A stretch of 64,000 nucleotides of DNA from Poindextera sp041691315 (GTDB taxonomy: Bacteria > Pseudomonadota > Alphaproteobacteria > Caulobacterales > Caulobacteraceae), in NCBI GenBank assembly GCA_041691315.1, contig JBEPUW010000016.1, forward strand, positions 12,496-76,495, given 5' to 3'. The notes under the pieces were generated by a model. That model was not told the DNA's origin, did not search any database, and saw nothing but the letters and a program-made list of their open reading frames with translations. Made by a program: the position numbers and the translations under genes. Shown piece after piece: positions 25,058 through 33,930 of the stretch. How positions within the stretch are numbered: position 1 is the first letter of the stretch; each line of letters starts with the position of its first letter.

Positions 25058-26766
25058 GCGACAGGGCTGCGATGCCGGAGCCGCTGGAAGCGGCCCTTTC
25101 CAGCGCCGACGATCATCTGCTGGCGGATCACTGGATGGCGCCGCAAGCCGGCATTGTGCCGCGCGTGCGCATCGGTCAACGCTGGATCAGCGTGCTCTGG
25201 GCGCTGCCGATCGGGACCGTGGCGCTCACCGTGTTGATCGCCGTGGCCCAAGCTCTTCGCGAACGGCCCGAGGTCAAGGTATTCATCGCTCGGCACCCTG
25301 GAATCGCCCAGGCCGCGCCATCGGTGGATTCCGGCTTTCCGTGGTGGCTGCAGGTTCAGCACTTCCTGAACATGGTCTTCATGTTGTTCATCATCCGGGC
25401 CGGGCTGCAGATCCTCGCCGACCATCCACGGCTTTACTGGGCGCGCGACTGCACGCCCGGAACCGACTGGTTTCGCTTCCAGCGTCCGGTTCCGAAGGAC
25501 CGGATCTGGACCGCCAAGGATGACTCCGTGACCCTTCCGGCGTGGCTCGGCATTCCCGGCCTGCGCCATACCTTGGGCCTCGCGCGCTGGTGGCACTTCT
25601 CGGTCAACCTGCTGTGGGTGATCAACGGCGTTGTCTTCTACGGACTGCTGTTCGCCACCGACCAATGGCGGCGGCTGGTGCCGCTCACCTGGGAGGTCTT
25701 TCCGGCCGCCCTCTCCACGGCCATTCAGTACGCCTCGCTGAACTTCCCGGTGGACCACAGTTGGACGCGCTATAACGGTCTGCAGCAGCTCAGCTATTTC
25801 GTGACCGTGTTCGTGGCCGCCCCGGTTTCGATTGCCACCGGCCTGATGCAGAGCCCCGCGATCGCCAACTCCCTGGGGTGGTTCGGAAGGCTGCTCAATC
25901 GGCAGGCGATGCGGTCGATCCATTTCCTCTCATTCGCCTGGTTCGTGACGTTCATCGCGATGCATGGCGTCATGGCGCTCATCACCGGCCTGCGGCAAAA
26001 CACCAACCACATGTTCGCAGGCGTCGAGAGTGACGCCTGGGCGGGCCTGCCGCTGTTCCTGCTGGCCATGGGCGTGATGGCGACGGGCTGGTTGCTGGCT
26101 TCGCCTTTCACGAGGCGGCACGCGCGACTTGTGCAGCGCACCGGCAGGTTCATGGTCGGCTGGTTGAGGCCATTGGCCACGCGAAGGGATCCGACGACCC
26201 AGTTCGCAGAAGCCGACATATCGCCGTACTTCTGGCCGAACGGCACCATGCCGAATTCGCCAGCCTTCGACAAAATGGCCGAAGGCGCCTTCGCCGACTA
26301 CCGATTGCGGATCAGCGGCCTGGTCGAGGCGCCCCAGGAACTGTCATTGGCCGAGCTGCAAGCCATGCCCAGGCAGGCGCAGATCACGGACCATTTCTGC
26401 ATCCAAGGCTGGTCTGGGGTCGCCAAGTGGGGCGGCGTGCCGATGCGCCATATCCTCGACCTCGTCCGCCCGCTGCCCCAGGCCCGCCATGTCGTCTTCT
26501 ATTCCCTCGCCGATGGAGCTGACGGCGGCCGCTACTACGACGTCCATGATCTCGCCAACATGCGCCACGACCTCACCCTCCTGGCCTACGACATGAACGG
26601 CGAGCCGCTGAACATCCTCCACGGCGCGCCGCTGAGGCTGCGCTGTGAGAACCAGCTTGGCTACAAGATGGTCAAATGGATCGCGGCCATAGAGTTCGTG
26701 GCGGACTTCGCCCATTTGGGCGCCGGGCAAGGCGGCTATAACGAAGACCATGAGTTTTACGGCTAA
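25054..26766 (+). CDS. Cytochrome b561-molybdopterin oxidoreductase fusion
   Basis: The 570-residue protein starts in an ATGA overlap. Residues 40-350 form a membrane domain of about five or six helices with several in-helix His residues (for example in VQHFLN, WWHFSVNLLW, SIHFLSF and AMHGVM), as in di-heme b561-type proteins. Residues about 390-560 form a sulfite-oxidase-type Mo-cofactor domain; C449 in HFCIQGWSG is the likely Mo ligand, and WGGVPM follows. The fusion should pass electrons between quinone or heme b and a substrate at the Mo site. The substrate is unknown. Such fusions resemble a joined MsrP-MsrQ pair (comparison only). No Tat signal is present. Confidence 0.8.
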   Translation: MSDRAAMPEPLEAALSSADDHLLADHWMAPQAGIVPRVRIGQRWISVLWALPIGTVALTVLIAVAQALRERPEVKVFIARHPGIAQAAPSVDSGFPWWLQVQHFLNMVFMLFIIRAGLQILADHPRLYWARDCTPGTDWFRFQRPVPKDRIWTAKDDSVTLPAWLGIPGLRHTLGLARWWHFSVNLLWVINGVVFYGLLFATDQWRRLVPLTWEVFPAALSTAIQYASLNFPVDHSWTRYNGLQQLSYFVTVFVAAPVSIATGLMQSPAIANSLGWFGRLLNRQAMRSIHFLSFAWFVTFIAMHGVMALITGLRQNTNHMFAGVESDAWAGLPLFLLAMGVMATGWLLASPFTRRHARLVQRTGRFMVGWLRPLATRRDPTTQFAEADISPYFWPNGTMPNSPAFDKMAEGAFADYRLRISGLVEAPQELSLAELQAMPRQAQITDHFCIQGWSGVAKWGGVPMRHILDLVRPLPQARHVVFYSLADGADGGRYYDVHDLANMRHDLTLLAYDMNGEPLNILHGAPLRLRCENQLGYKMVKWIAAIEFVADFAHLGAGQGGYNEDHEFYG

Positions 26767-26832
26767 CCTCTGGCCCGACGCGACGGCTTGCTGGATTCAC
26801 CGGACGACGGGACTCCGCGCTGGCGCACCGGC

Positions 26833-27405
26833 ATGACGTTCGTGGTCCCGGAGCGACCGTTCTTCACGATTGGTCATTCCACACGGTCCGTCGACGAAGT
26901 CGCCGATCTTCTTCAAGCGGTCGGAGCCGACATGATCGTCGATGTCCGCAAGATGCCGCGGTCTCGAGCCAATCCTCAGTTCAACAGCGACGTCCTCCCG
27001 GACAGTCTCGCCGGACGGCAAATCGGCTATCGCCACATTGCGGCCCTGGGCGGGTTGCGTGGGCGCGTTCCCGGCGGCGAGGTCTCGCCGAATACGCTCT
27101 GGCGAAACAAGAGTTTCCGGAACTACGCCGACTACGCGCTGACGCCGCCTTTCAAGGAAGGGCTTGAGGAACTGATCTTCCAGGGACGCGAGCGCACCTG
27201 CGCGATCATGTGCGCGGAAGTTCTGTGGTGGCGGTGCCACCGGCGGATCATCGCCGACTACCTGCTCGAGGACGGGGCGGCGGTCTTTCACATCCTGGGA
27301 CTCCACGATGTAAAACAAGCCAGCCTCACCCCCGGCGGCCAGCCTGATCCCCAAGGCCTGCTTTATCGAGCGCAGCTCAGCCTAGGGTCTGATGAGCCGG
27401 CTTAA
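26833..27405 (+). CDS. DUF488 family protein
   Basis: ATG 26833 gives 190 residues; TTG 26788 would add 15. The family pattern is clear: FFTIGHSTRSVDEVADLL at the start, VDVRKMPRSRANPQFN, IGYRHIAALGGLRG, and ERTCAIMCAEVLWWRCHRRIIADYL. DUF488 proteins are of unknown function, with conserved Cys/His/Arg that suggest an enzyme or nucleic-acid role. It lies 66 bases after the b561 fusion gene on the same strand and could be the last gene of that unit. Confidence 0.85.
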   Translation: MTFVVPERPFFTIGHSTRSVDEVADLLQAVGADMIVDVRKMPRSRANPQFNSDVLPDSLAGRQIGYRHIAALGGLRGRVPGGEVSPNTLWRNKSFRNYADYALTPPFKEGLEELIFQGRERTCAIMCAEVLWWRCHRRIIADYLLEDGAAVFHILGLHDVKQASLTPGGQPDPQGLLYRAQLSLGSDEPA

Positions 27406-27491
27406 GAGTATGGCTTTGGTGAGCCTGCGCCCCAAACGTTGAAACGATCGCCGGGATGCTCATCTAAGGTCCGAACGAGATCGGACACGAT

Positions 27492-27756
27492 ATGGCTGGC
27501 GGCTGGACGCGCGATGGGGCGGTTTCGGATCAGATCGACGACACCGTCACCGATGGCGTGCTTAGCGCTCGCGCGCGGATGTCCGCGGGTTGGGGGCACG
27601 ATGCACTGCGTCGAGTGCGGTGAGGCGATACCGCGGGCCCGGCGCCAGGTTCACCCGGGCGCCCGCACCTGCATCCAATGCCAATCCGGCCGCGACAGTC
27701 GCATCGTCGTCGGCGGAATCAACCGCCGTGGCAGCAAGGACAGTCAGCTGCGTTAG
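27492..27756 (+). pseudogene. TraR/DksA-type C4 zinc-finger protein, frameshifted
   Basis: ATG 27492 starts MAGGWTRDGAVSDQIDDTV, the usual opening of small TraR/DksA-like proteins, but this frame ends before the zinc finger. The finger is in the next frame: CVECGEAIPRARRQVHPGA then CIQC, a C-x2-C...C-x2-C site. Removing one G from the run GGGGG at 27592-27596 joins both parts into one 87-residue protein. So either the gene is inactive or the base is an error. Family members bind RNA polymerase through its secondary channel or act as small regulators. A truncated product could start at ATG 27601. Confidence 0.75.
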
Positions 27757-27899
27757 ACGAATGCGCGTCGGCGCCGCTCTCCGATGCCCGAAGCCCGACC
27801 CAGTCGGCGCGCACTTTTCGGTAGACCCGCTCTGGTCGCCGGGGCCGGATCGCCTCTACAGTCGGGGCCAATCAGCACCAGCGTCGCCAAGGATTTCCG

Positions 27900-29024
27900 A
27901 TGGTCGTCACCGACGTGGTTATCATAGGCGGCGGCATTGCCGGCGCCTCGCTGAGCTACCGGCTGGCGGGGCATCGCAAGGTGGTGCTGCTGGAGGCCGA
28001 GGCGCAGCCCGGCTACCATTCCACCGGGCGCTCGGCCGCCCTCTACACGGCCACCTACGGCCACGCGATCATTCGCAGGCTGACGGTGACGGCCCGCAAC
28101 TTCCTGCTGTCGCCGCCCGCCGGATTTTCCGACGCGCCGCTGATGCGCCCCAGGCGGGTGCTCTGGATCGGCCGTGAGGATCAGTCCGCCAGCCTCGAAC
28201 GCGCCCTGGGCGAGGCCAAGATCGCCGACCCCAACGCCGGGGTCTGCAGCATCGCCGAAGCGTTGAAGCTCTGCCCCGTGCTCGATCCAGCCTATGTCGC
28301 CGGCGCCATTCTGGAGCCCGAGGGCTATGACATCGACGTCCACGCCCTGCACCAGGGCTATCTGAGCGCCTTCCGGCGCGCCGGCGGCGAGGTCGTGACG
28401 GGCGCGCGCGCCCGGTCCATCCGGGCCAAGGCCGCGGGTTGGGAGGTGTCGACCGGCGATGAAACCTACGCCTGCGCGGTGGTGGTCAACGCCGCCGGCG
28501 CCTGGGCCGATGAGGTCGCTGGCCTGGCGGGTGTCGCGCCCGTCGGGCTGACGCCAAAACGCCGCACCGCGATCACCTTCGATCCGCCCGCCGGCGCGGC
28601 GGTCGCCGATTGGCCCTGCGTCCTCGACGTCGATGAGACCTTCTATTTCAAGGTCGACGCCGGCCGCATCCTGGCCTCTCCCGCCGACGAGACGCCGAGC
28701 CATCCTTGCGATGCCCAGCCGGAAGAACTCGACATCGCCGTCACCGTCGACCGTGTCGAGGCCGCCACCACGCTGTCGGTTCGCCGCATCGTCGCGCGCT
28801 GGGCCGGGCTTCGCACCTTCGCCAGCGACAAGGTCCCGGTTGTCGGCATGGACCCGGGGGCGCCCGGCTTCTTCTGGCTCGCCGGCCAGGGCGGCTACGG
28901 CATCATGACCTCCCCATCGCTCGGCGCCGTGGCGGCGCAGCTGATCCTCGAAGGCCGCATCTCGGAGACGGTATCGGGGCTTGGTGTATCGGCCGAGGCG
29001 CTCAGCCCGGCCCGCTTCCGCTAA
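27900..29024 (+). CDS. FAD-dependent amino-acid dehydrogenase, DauA-like (DAO family)
   Basis: The 374-residue protein has an N-terminal FAD motif GGGIAGASLSYRL and the DAO-family order. STGRSAALYTATYG near residue 50 and the C-terminal GFFWLAGQGGYGIMTSP closely resemble D-arginine dehydrogenases. It should oxidise a D-amino acid or related amine, passing electrons to the respiratory chain. There is no signal peptide. It ends 12 bases before the tandem palindrome in front of the TetR gene, so that operator does not control it directly. The substrate is an inference from family similarity. Confidence 0.8.
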   Translation: MVVTDVVIIGGGIAGASLSYRLAGHRKVVLLEAEAQPGYHSTGRSAALYTATYGHAIIRRLTVTARNFLLSPPAGFSDAPLMRPRRVLWIGREDQSASLERALGEAKIADPNAGVCSIAEALKLCPVLDPAYVAGAILEPEGYDIDVHALHQGYLSAFRRAGGEVVTGARARSIRAKAAGWEVSTGDETYACAVVVNAAGAWADEVAGLAGVAPVGLTPKRRTAITFDPPAGAAVADWPCVLDVDETFYFKVDAGRILASPADETPSHPCDAQPEELDIAVTVDRVEAATTLSVRRIVARWAGLRTFASDKVPVVGMDPGAPGFFWLAGQGGYGIMTSPSLGAVAAQLILEGRISETVSGLGVSAEALSPARFR

Positions 29025-29036
29025 CGGTTCTCGCAT

Positions 29037-29087
29037 CGAAACATAGAGCAGTCTATTGATACGAAACATAGACCACTCTATGTTTCG
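29037..29087 (+). promoter_or_regulatory. Tandem palindromic operator for the TetR regulator
   Basis: A perfect inverted repeat, CGAAACATAGA-CCAC-TCTATGTTTCG, spans 29062-29087. An imperfect copy, CGAAACATAGA-GCAG-TCTATTGATAC, spans 29037-29062. The copies are 25 bases apart centre to centre, sharing one base. Position 23 bases before the TetR gene start fits autoregulation and control of the ferredoxin oxidoreductase gene downstream. Confidence 0.75.
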
Positions 29088-29109
29088 ACTCGAGGAGACT
29101 TGAACGGCC

Positions 29110-29718
29110 GTGACACAGGCGCTTGCCAGCATTGCCAGGACACCCCGCCGCGACCGGACCGATTGGGTCGAGGCCGCCCGCCTCGCGCTGATCGAGGGCG
29201 GCGTCGGCAAGGTCAAGGTCGAGCCGCTGGCTGGGGTGCTCGGGGTCACCACCGGCAGCTTCTATCATCACTTCAAGCGGCGGCAGGACCTGCTGGACGC
29301 GGTGCTCGAGCATTGGCGGAGCGAGAACACCGCCCCGCTCTTCCGCGCCGTGCAAGCGGCAGGGCCCGATCCCGACGCCCAGCTCGACGCCCTGTTCGAC
29401 GCCTGGATCGATGAGAGCGACTACGACCCGGCCTATGACTCCGCGGTGCGCGACTGGGCTCGCGTCTCGCCCGCGGCCGAGGCGGCGGTCCACGCTGTCG
29501 ACGATCTGCGCATCGACCTCCTGAAGGATATCTTCCTCGGCTTCGGCTACGACCCCGAACGCGCCTTCATCCGCGCCCGCATCACCTATTTCCACCAGGT
29601 CGGCCAGTACGCGATGGGGATCGCCGAGGATCGAACCATCCGCCGCCGCCTGCGCCCGCTTTACCGCGAAGTCCTGGTCGGCGATCCGCCGAGCGGGGCC
29701 GAGCCGTCATCAGACTGA
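29110..29718 (+). CDS. TetR/AcrR family transcriptional regulator
   Basis: GTG 29110 gives 202 residues. The N-terminal helix-turn-helix runs from WVEAARLALIEGGVGKVKVEPLAGVLGVTTGSFYHHFKRR; the GSFYHHFKRRQDLL recognition helix is classical TetR. The C-terminal ligand domain is divergent, with DYDPAYDSAVRDWARVSP in the middle, a pattern seen in TetR proteins linked to acyl-CoA or amino-acid breakdown. It probably binds the palindromes just upstream. The oxidoreductase gene starts 10 bases after its stop, so the two form one transcript. Confidence 0.92.
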   Translation: MTQALASIARTPRRDRTDWVEAARLALIEGGVGKVKVEPLAGVLGVTTGSFYHHFKRRQDLLDAVLEHWRSENTAPLFRAVQAAGPDPDAQLDALFDAWIDESDYDPAYDSAVRDWARVSPAAEAAVHAVDDLRIDLLKDIFLGFGYDPERAFIRARITYFHQVGQYAMGIAEDRTIRRRLRPLYREVLVGDPPSGAEPSSD

Positions 29719-29728
29719 GGATTCCGCT

Positions 29729-32700
29729 GTGCTCCACACCGATGTGACCTTGGATGACAAATACCAGCTCGAATCCGGGCGCGTGTTCATCACCGGCGTC
29801 CAGGCGTTGTTGCGCATCCTGCTCGACCAGCGACGGCTCGACCTTCGCGCTGGGCTCAACACCGCCGGCTTCCTGTCCGGCTATCGCGGCTCGCCGCTGG
29901 GCGGGCTGGACCAGCAGGCGCACCGGGCCGGCAAGATGCTCGCCGACGGCCAGATCGTCTTCAAGGAAGGCCTGAACGAGGACCTCGCGGCGACCGCTGT
30001 CTGGGGCAGCCAGCAGGCGAACCTGTTCCCGGGCGCGCTTTACGACGGCGTCTTCGGCATGTGGTACGGCAAGGCCCCGGGCGTCGACCGGACCGGCGAC
30101 GCCTTCAAGCACGCCAATTTTGCCGGAACCTGGGCAAAGGGCGGCGTCGTGGCGGTGGCGGGCGACGACCATGCCTGCAAGTCCTCGACCCTGCCGTCGC
30201 AGTCGGAATTCGCCTTCCAGGACTGCGAAATGCCGGTCCTTGCCCCCTCCGACGTGCAGGAGGTGCTGGACTTCGGCCTCATGGGCTACGCCCTGTCGCG
30301 GTTTTCCGGGCTTTGGACCGGCCTCATCGCGCTGGCCGACACCATGGATTCCGGCGCGACCATCGACATCGGCCTGGATCGCCACCGCTTCGTCCTGCCC
30401 GAGGGCTTCGCCATGCCCGCCGGCGGCCTCGGCATCCGGCTGAAGGACGAGCCGATGGAAAAGGAACGGCGCCTGCGATTGCACAAGGTCCCCGCCGCCA
30501 TCGCCTTCGCCAAGGCCAACGGCTTCGACCGCACGGTCTTCACCTCGTCGCGCGCGCGCCTGGGGATCGCCGCCCACGGCCAGGCCTATAAGGACGTGAT
30601 CGAGGCGCTCGCCGCCATGGGCATCAGCCTGGAGGAGGCCGCCTCGCTGGGCCTCGCCCTCTACAAGGTCGGCATGCCGTGGCCGCTCGAACCGACCGGC
30701 CTGCGCGCCTTCGCCGGCGGGCTGGAGACGCTGATGGTGGTGGAGCACAAGCGCCCGCTACTGGAGGGTCAGGCCCGCGCCGCCCTGTACGACCTGCCCT
30801 CCCACGCCCATCCCCGGGTGATCGGCAAGCTGGATGAACAGGGCCATCCGCTCCTCTCACAGGTCGGCGCGCTGTCGGTGGCGGAAGTGGCGCTGGCCAT
30901 CGCCGACCGCCTGCCGCCGGGCCCGCACATGGAACGCGTGCACGCCTATCTCGACCGGGTCTCGGCCGCCGGCATGGCGGCGGTGAGCCTCGGCGCCGAC
31001 CAGATCCGCAAGCCCTTCTTCTGCTCGGGCTGCCCGCACAACACCTCGACCCGACTTCCCGAGGGTTCCCGCGCGCTGGCCGGCATCGGCTGCCACTACA
31101 TGGCGAGCTTTTCCGACCCGAACACCGACCTCACCAGCCACATGGGCGCCGAGGGCCTGACCTGGGCCGGCGCCTCGCCCTTCACCAGCGAACAGCACGT
31201 CTTCGCCAATCTGGGCGACGGCACCTACAACCACTCCGGCTCGCTGGCCATCCGCGCCTCGATCGCGATGGGCTCGCACATCACCTACAAGCTGCTGTTC
31301 AATGACGCGGTGGCGATGACCGGCGGCCAGCACCCCGAAAGCGGCTTCTCCGTCGCCCAGATCACCCGCCAGCTGGCCGCCGAGGGCGTCAGCCGCATCG
31401 TCGTCGTGGCCGAGGATACCGACCGCTACGCCAATGTCACCGACTTGGCCCCAGGCGTGACGGTCCGGCCGCGCGCCGAGCTGATGAGCGTGCAGAAGGA
31501 ACTGCGCGAGGTCCCCGGCGTCAGCGTGCTGATCTACGACCAGGTCTGCGCCAACGAAAAGCGCCGTCGCCGCAAGCGCGGTACGATGGACCAGGCCCCG
31601 AAGCGGGTCTTCATCAACCCGCTGGTCTGCGAAGGTTGCGGCGACTGTTCGAAGACCTCCAACTGCGTCTCCATCGAGCCGCTGCCCACCGAGTTCGGCC
31701 GCAAGCGCAAGATCGACCAGTCGACCTGTAATCAGGACTATTCCTGCGTCGACGGATTCTGCCCCTCGTTCGTCACCCTGGAGGGCGCGGCCAACGCCCA
31801 GGTTCAGGCGCTGCCGGCGCTGACCGCCGAGTCGACCCCGTCGCCGGACTTCGAACCCCTGGAAGGCGTGCGCAACATCGTCTTCACCGGCATCGGCGGC
31901 ACCGGCGTGACCACCACCGCTTCGATCCTGGCCATGGCCGCGCACATCGACGGCCGCTCCGCCTCGGCGGTGGACATGACCGGCCTGGCGCAGAAGGGCG
32001 GCGCGGTCTTCTCGCATATCCGCATCGGCGAGGACGAGGAGACCCCTGTCGGCGGCGTCGTTCCCGCCGCCAGCGTCCACGTGCTGATCGCCTGCGACGT
32101 GCTGGTGGCGGCGAGCCCGGCGGCGCTCGCCCTCTACGCCAAGGACCGGACGGTGGCGCTGGGCAATGGCGACTTCCAGCCGACCGCCGACTTCGTCACC
32201 CAGCGCGACGCGCACTTCGACTCCCAGGCCATGGCGCGGCGACTGGCCGGGGCCTGCAAGAGCTATGACGCCTGTCCGGCGGTGAACCTCGCCGAGCACA
32301 GGCTGGGCGACGCCATCTACGCCAACATGATCATGCTCGGCTTCGCCTGGCAGAAGGGCCTGGTGCCGGTCTCCAGCCGCGCCCTCTATCGCGCCATCCG
32401 GCTGAACGGCGTCGACGCCGAGGCCAATCTGCAGGCCTTCGAGGTCGGCCGCATGGCCGCCCACGACCCCGCCTCGCGCGGCGCCGCCGAGAACGATGCG
32501 CCGACGCCCGAGACCATGCCGCTGGCCGAACTCATCGCCCATCGCACAGCCGACCTGACCGCCTACCAGAACGCGGCTTACGCGCAGCGCTATCACCGGC
32601 GGGTCGCGGCGGTGCAGGCCGCCGAGGCGCCTCTGGGCGGCGAGGCCCTGACCCGGGCTGTCGCAACCAACCTCTACAAGCTGATGGCGATGAAGGACGA

Positions 32701-33145
32701 GTACGAGGTCGCCCGCCTCTATACCGACGGCCGATTCAAGGCGGCCCTCGGCGAAACCTTCACCGGCGGCAAGGCCAAGGTCTGGCTCGCGCCGCCGCTG
32801 ATCGCGATGAAGGACAAGAACGGACGGCCGAAGAAGATCGCCTTCGGCGGCTGGATGCTGAAGCTGGGCTTTCCGCTCCTCAGCCGGCTGAAGGGCCTGC
32901 GCGGCGGACCGTTCGACCTGTTCGGCGCCAGCCCCGAGCGGCGCATGGAGCGCGCGTTGCTGGCCGACTACGAAGCCGGTATGGACCGCCTGCTCGAAGG
33001 CCTCAGCGCGGCGCGCCTGCCCCTGGCCGTGCAAATCGCCTCGGTCCCGGACGCCATCCGCGGGTACGGGTTCGTCAGGGAGGCGGCCGCCAAGACCGCC
33101 AAGGCCAGCGAGGCCGCGCTCTGGGCCAAGTGGCAGGACCAGTGA
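29729..33145 (+). CDS. Indolepyruvate ferredoxin oxidoreductase, single-chain form
   Basis: GTG 29729 begins a 1138-residue enzyme in which alpha- and beta-type parts are fused. In order: a pyrimidine-type domain with GFLSGYRGSPLGGLDQ; a ThDP domain with HVFANLGDGTYNHSG and FNDAVAMTGGQ; an iron-sulfur region with C-x2-C-x2-C-x4-C in CEGCGDCSKTSNC, plus nearby cysteines; and a gamma-type domain from GIGGTGVTTTASILAMAAH. It decarboxylates aryl-pyruvates or other 2-oxo acids to acyl-CoA while reducing ferredoxin. The length agrees with the proteobacterial single-chain family. It is cotranscribed with TetR, so it is probably induced by an amino-acid catabolite. Confidence 0.9.
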   Translation: MLHTDVTLDDKYQLESGRVFITGVQALLRILLDQRRLDLRAGLNTAGFLSGYRGSPLGGLDQQAHRAGKMLADGQIVFKEGLNEDLAATAVWGSQQANLFPGALYDGVFGMWYGKAPGVDRTGDAFKHANFAGTWAKGGVVAVAGDDHACKSSTLPSQSEFAFQDCEMPVLAPSDVQEVLDFGLMGYALSRFSGLWTGLIALADTMDSGATIDIGLDRHRFVLPEGFAMPAGGLGIRLKDEPMEKERRLRLHKVPAAIAFAKANGFDRTVFTSSRARLGIAAHGQAYKDVIEALAAMGISLEEAASLGLALYKVGMPWPLEPTGLRAFAGGLETLMVVEHKRPLLEGQARAALYDLPSHAHPRVIGKLDEQGHPLLSQVGALSVAEVALAIADRLPPGPHMERVHAYLDRVSAAGMAAVSLGADQIRKPFFCSGCPHNTSTRLPEGSRALAGIGCHYMASFSDPNTDLTSHMGAEGLTWAGASPFTSEQHVFANLGDGTYNHSGSLAIRASIAMGSHITYKLLFNDAVAMTGGQHPESGFSVAQITRQLAAEGVSRIVVVAEDTDRYANVTDLAPGVTVRPRAELMSVQKELREVPGVSVLIYDQVCANEKRRRRKRGTMDQAPKRVFINPLVCEGCGDCSKTSNCVSIEPLPTEFGRKRKIDQSTCNQDYSCVDGFCPSFVTLEGAANAQVQALPALTAESTPSPDFEPLEGVRNIVFTGIGGTGVTTTASILAMAAHIDGRSASAVDMTGLAQKGGAVFSHIRIGEDEETPVGGVVPAASVHVLIACDVLVAASPAALALYAKDRTVALGNGDFQPTADFVTQRDAHFDSQAMARRLAGACKSYDACPAVNLAEHRLGDAIYANMIMLGFAWQKGLVPVSSRALYRAIRLNGVDAEANLQAFEVGRMAAHDPASRGAAENDAPTPETMPLAELIAHRTADLTAYQNAAYAQRYHRRVAAVQAAEAPLGGEALTRAVATNLYKLMAMKDEYEVARLYTDGRFKAALGETFTGGKAKVWLAPPLIAMKDKNGRPKKIAFGGWMLKLGFPLLSRLKGLRGGPFDLFGASPERRMERALLADYEAGMDRLLEGLSAARLPLAVQIASVPDAIRGYGFVREAAAKTAKASEAALWAKWQDQ

Positions 33146-33207
33146 GCCGCCGAGACGAGGCTTGCGCAGCTGCCGGACGACCGGGAGACTGACGGCGCGC
33201 GTTTGAC

Positions 33208-33918
33208 GTGGCGGCGCAGATCGATCAGCAGGGTCCGGTGGAAAACAAAGTCGTCGTTGTTACGGGCGCCTTCGGCGTGCTGGGCCAAGCGGTCGTCGCC
33301 GCCTTCGCCAAGGCGGGCTGCCGCATCGCCGGCGTTGATCACGCGAGCGAAGCGCCAAACGCGCTCGGCGACGAAGGCCTCGAGATCGGCGGGTGCGATC
33401 TCACCGATTCGGACGCGGCCGAGGCGGCCATCGAACAGATCGTGGCGCGTTTCGGCGCGGTCGACGCGCTGATCAACGTCGCCGGCGGCTTTGTCTGGGA
33501 GACGCTGGCCGATGGATCGCCCGCCACCTGGGACCGGCTCTACGCCATCAACGTCAAGACCTGCGCCAACATGTGCCGGGCGGCGGTTCCGCACCTGCTG
33601 GCCTCGGGCGGCCGCATCGTCAACATCGGCGCCAACGGGGCGCTGAAGGCCGCGGCCGGCATGGGCGCCTATGCGGCGTCCAAGTCCGGCGTCCACCGCC
33701 TGACAGAGGCCCTGGCCGAGGAGCTCAAGGGCAAGGTCGCGGTCAACGCCGTGCTGCCCTCGATCCTGGACACGCCGACGAACCGCGCCGACATGCCCAA
33801 GGCTGATTTCGCCACCTGGGTCGCGCCCGCCGCCCTGGCCGAGATCATTGTCTTCCTCGCTTCGCCGGCGGCCGGCCCGATCACCAGCGCCCTGATCCCG
33901 GTCACCGGCGGCGTCTAA
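33208..33918 (+). CDS. Short-chain dehydrogenase/reductase
   Basis: A 236-residue classical SDR. GTG 33208 is used; GTG 33238 would shorten it by 10 residues and still keep the nucleotide motif VTGAFGVLG. The NAG-type motif appears as INVAGG, and the catalytic Ser-Tyr-Lys lies in IGANGALKAAAGMGAYAASKSG (YAASK). The Ser position is hard to place because ANGA replaces the usual SS. The substrate is unknown. It follows the ferredoxin oxidoreductase by 62 bases and precedes the kinase gene by 12. Confidence 0.82.
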   Translation: MAAQIDQQGPVENKVVVVTGAFGVLGQAVVAAFAKAGCRIAGVDHASEAPNALGDEGLEIGGCDLTDSDAAEAAIEQIVARFGAVDALINVAGGFVWETLADGSPATWDRLYAINVKTCANMCRAAVPHLLASGGRIVNIGANGALKAAAGMGAYAASKSGVHRLTEALAEELKGKVAVNAVLPSILDTPTNRADMPKADFATWVAPAALAEIIVFLASPAAGPITSALIPVTGGV

Positions 33919-33930
33919 ACCCATCGGGAG

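Noticed and set aside
30857..33034. Open frame of 725 codons opposite the ferredoxin oxidoreductase
   Set aside because: Composition is that of an antisense GC-rich frame; no family motif.
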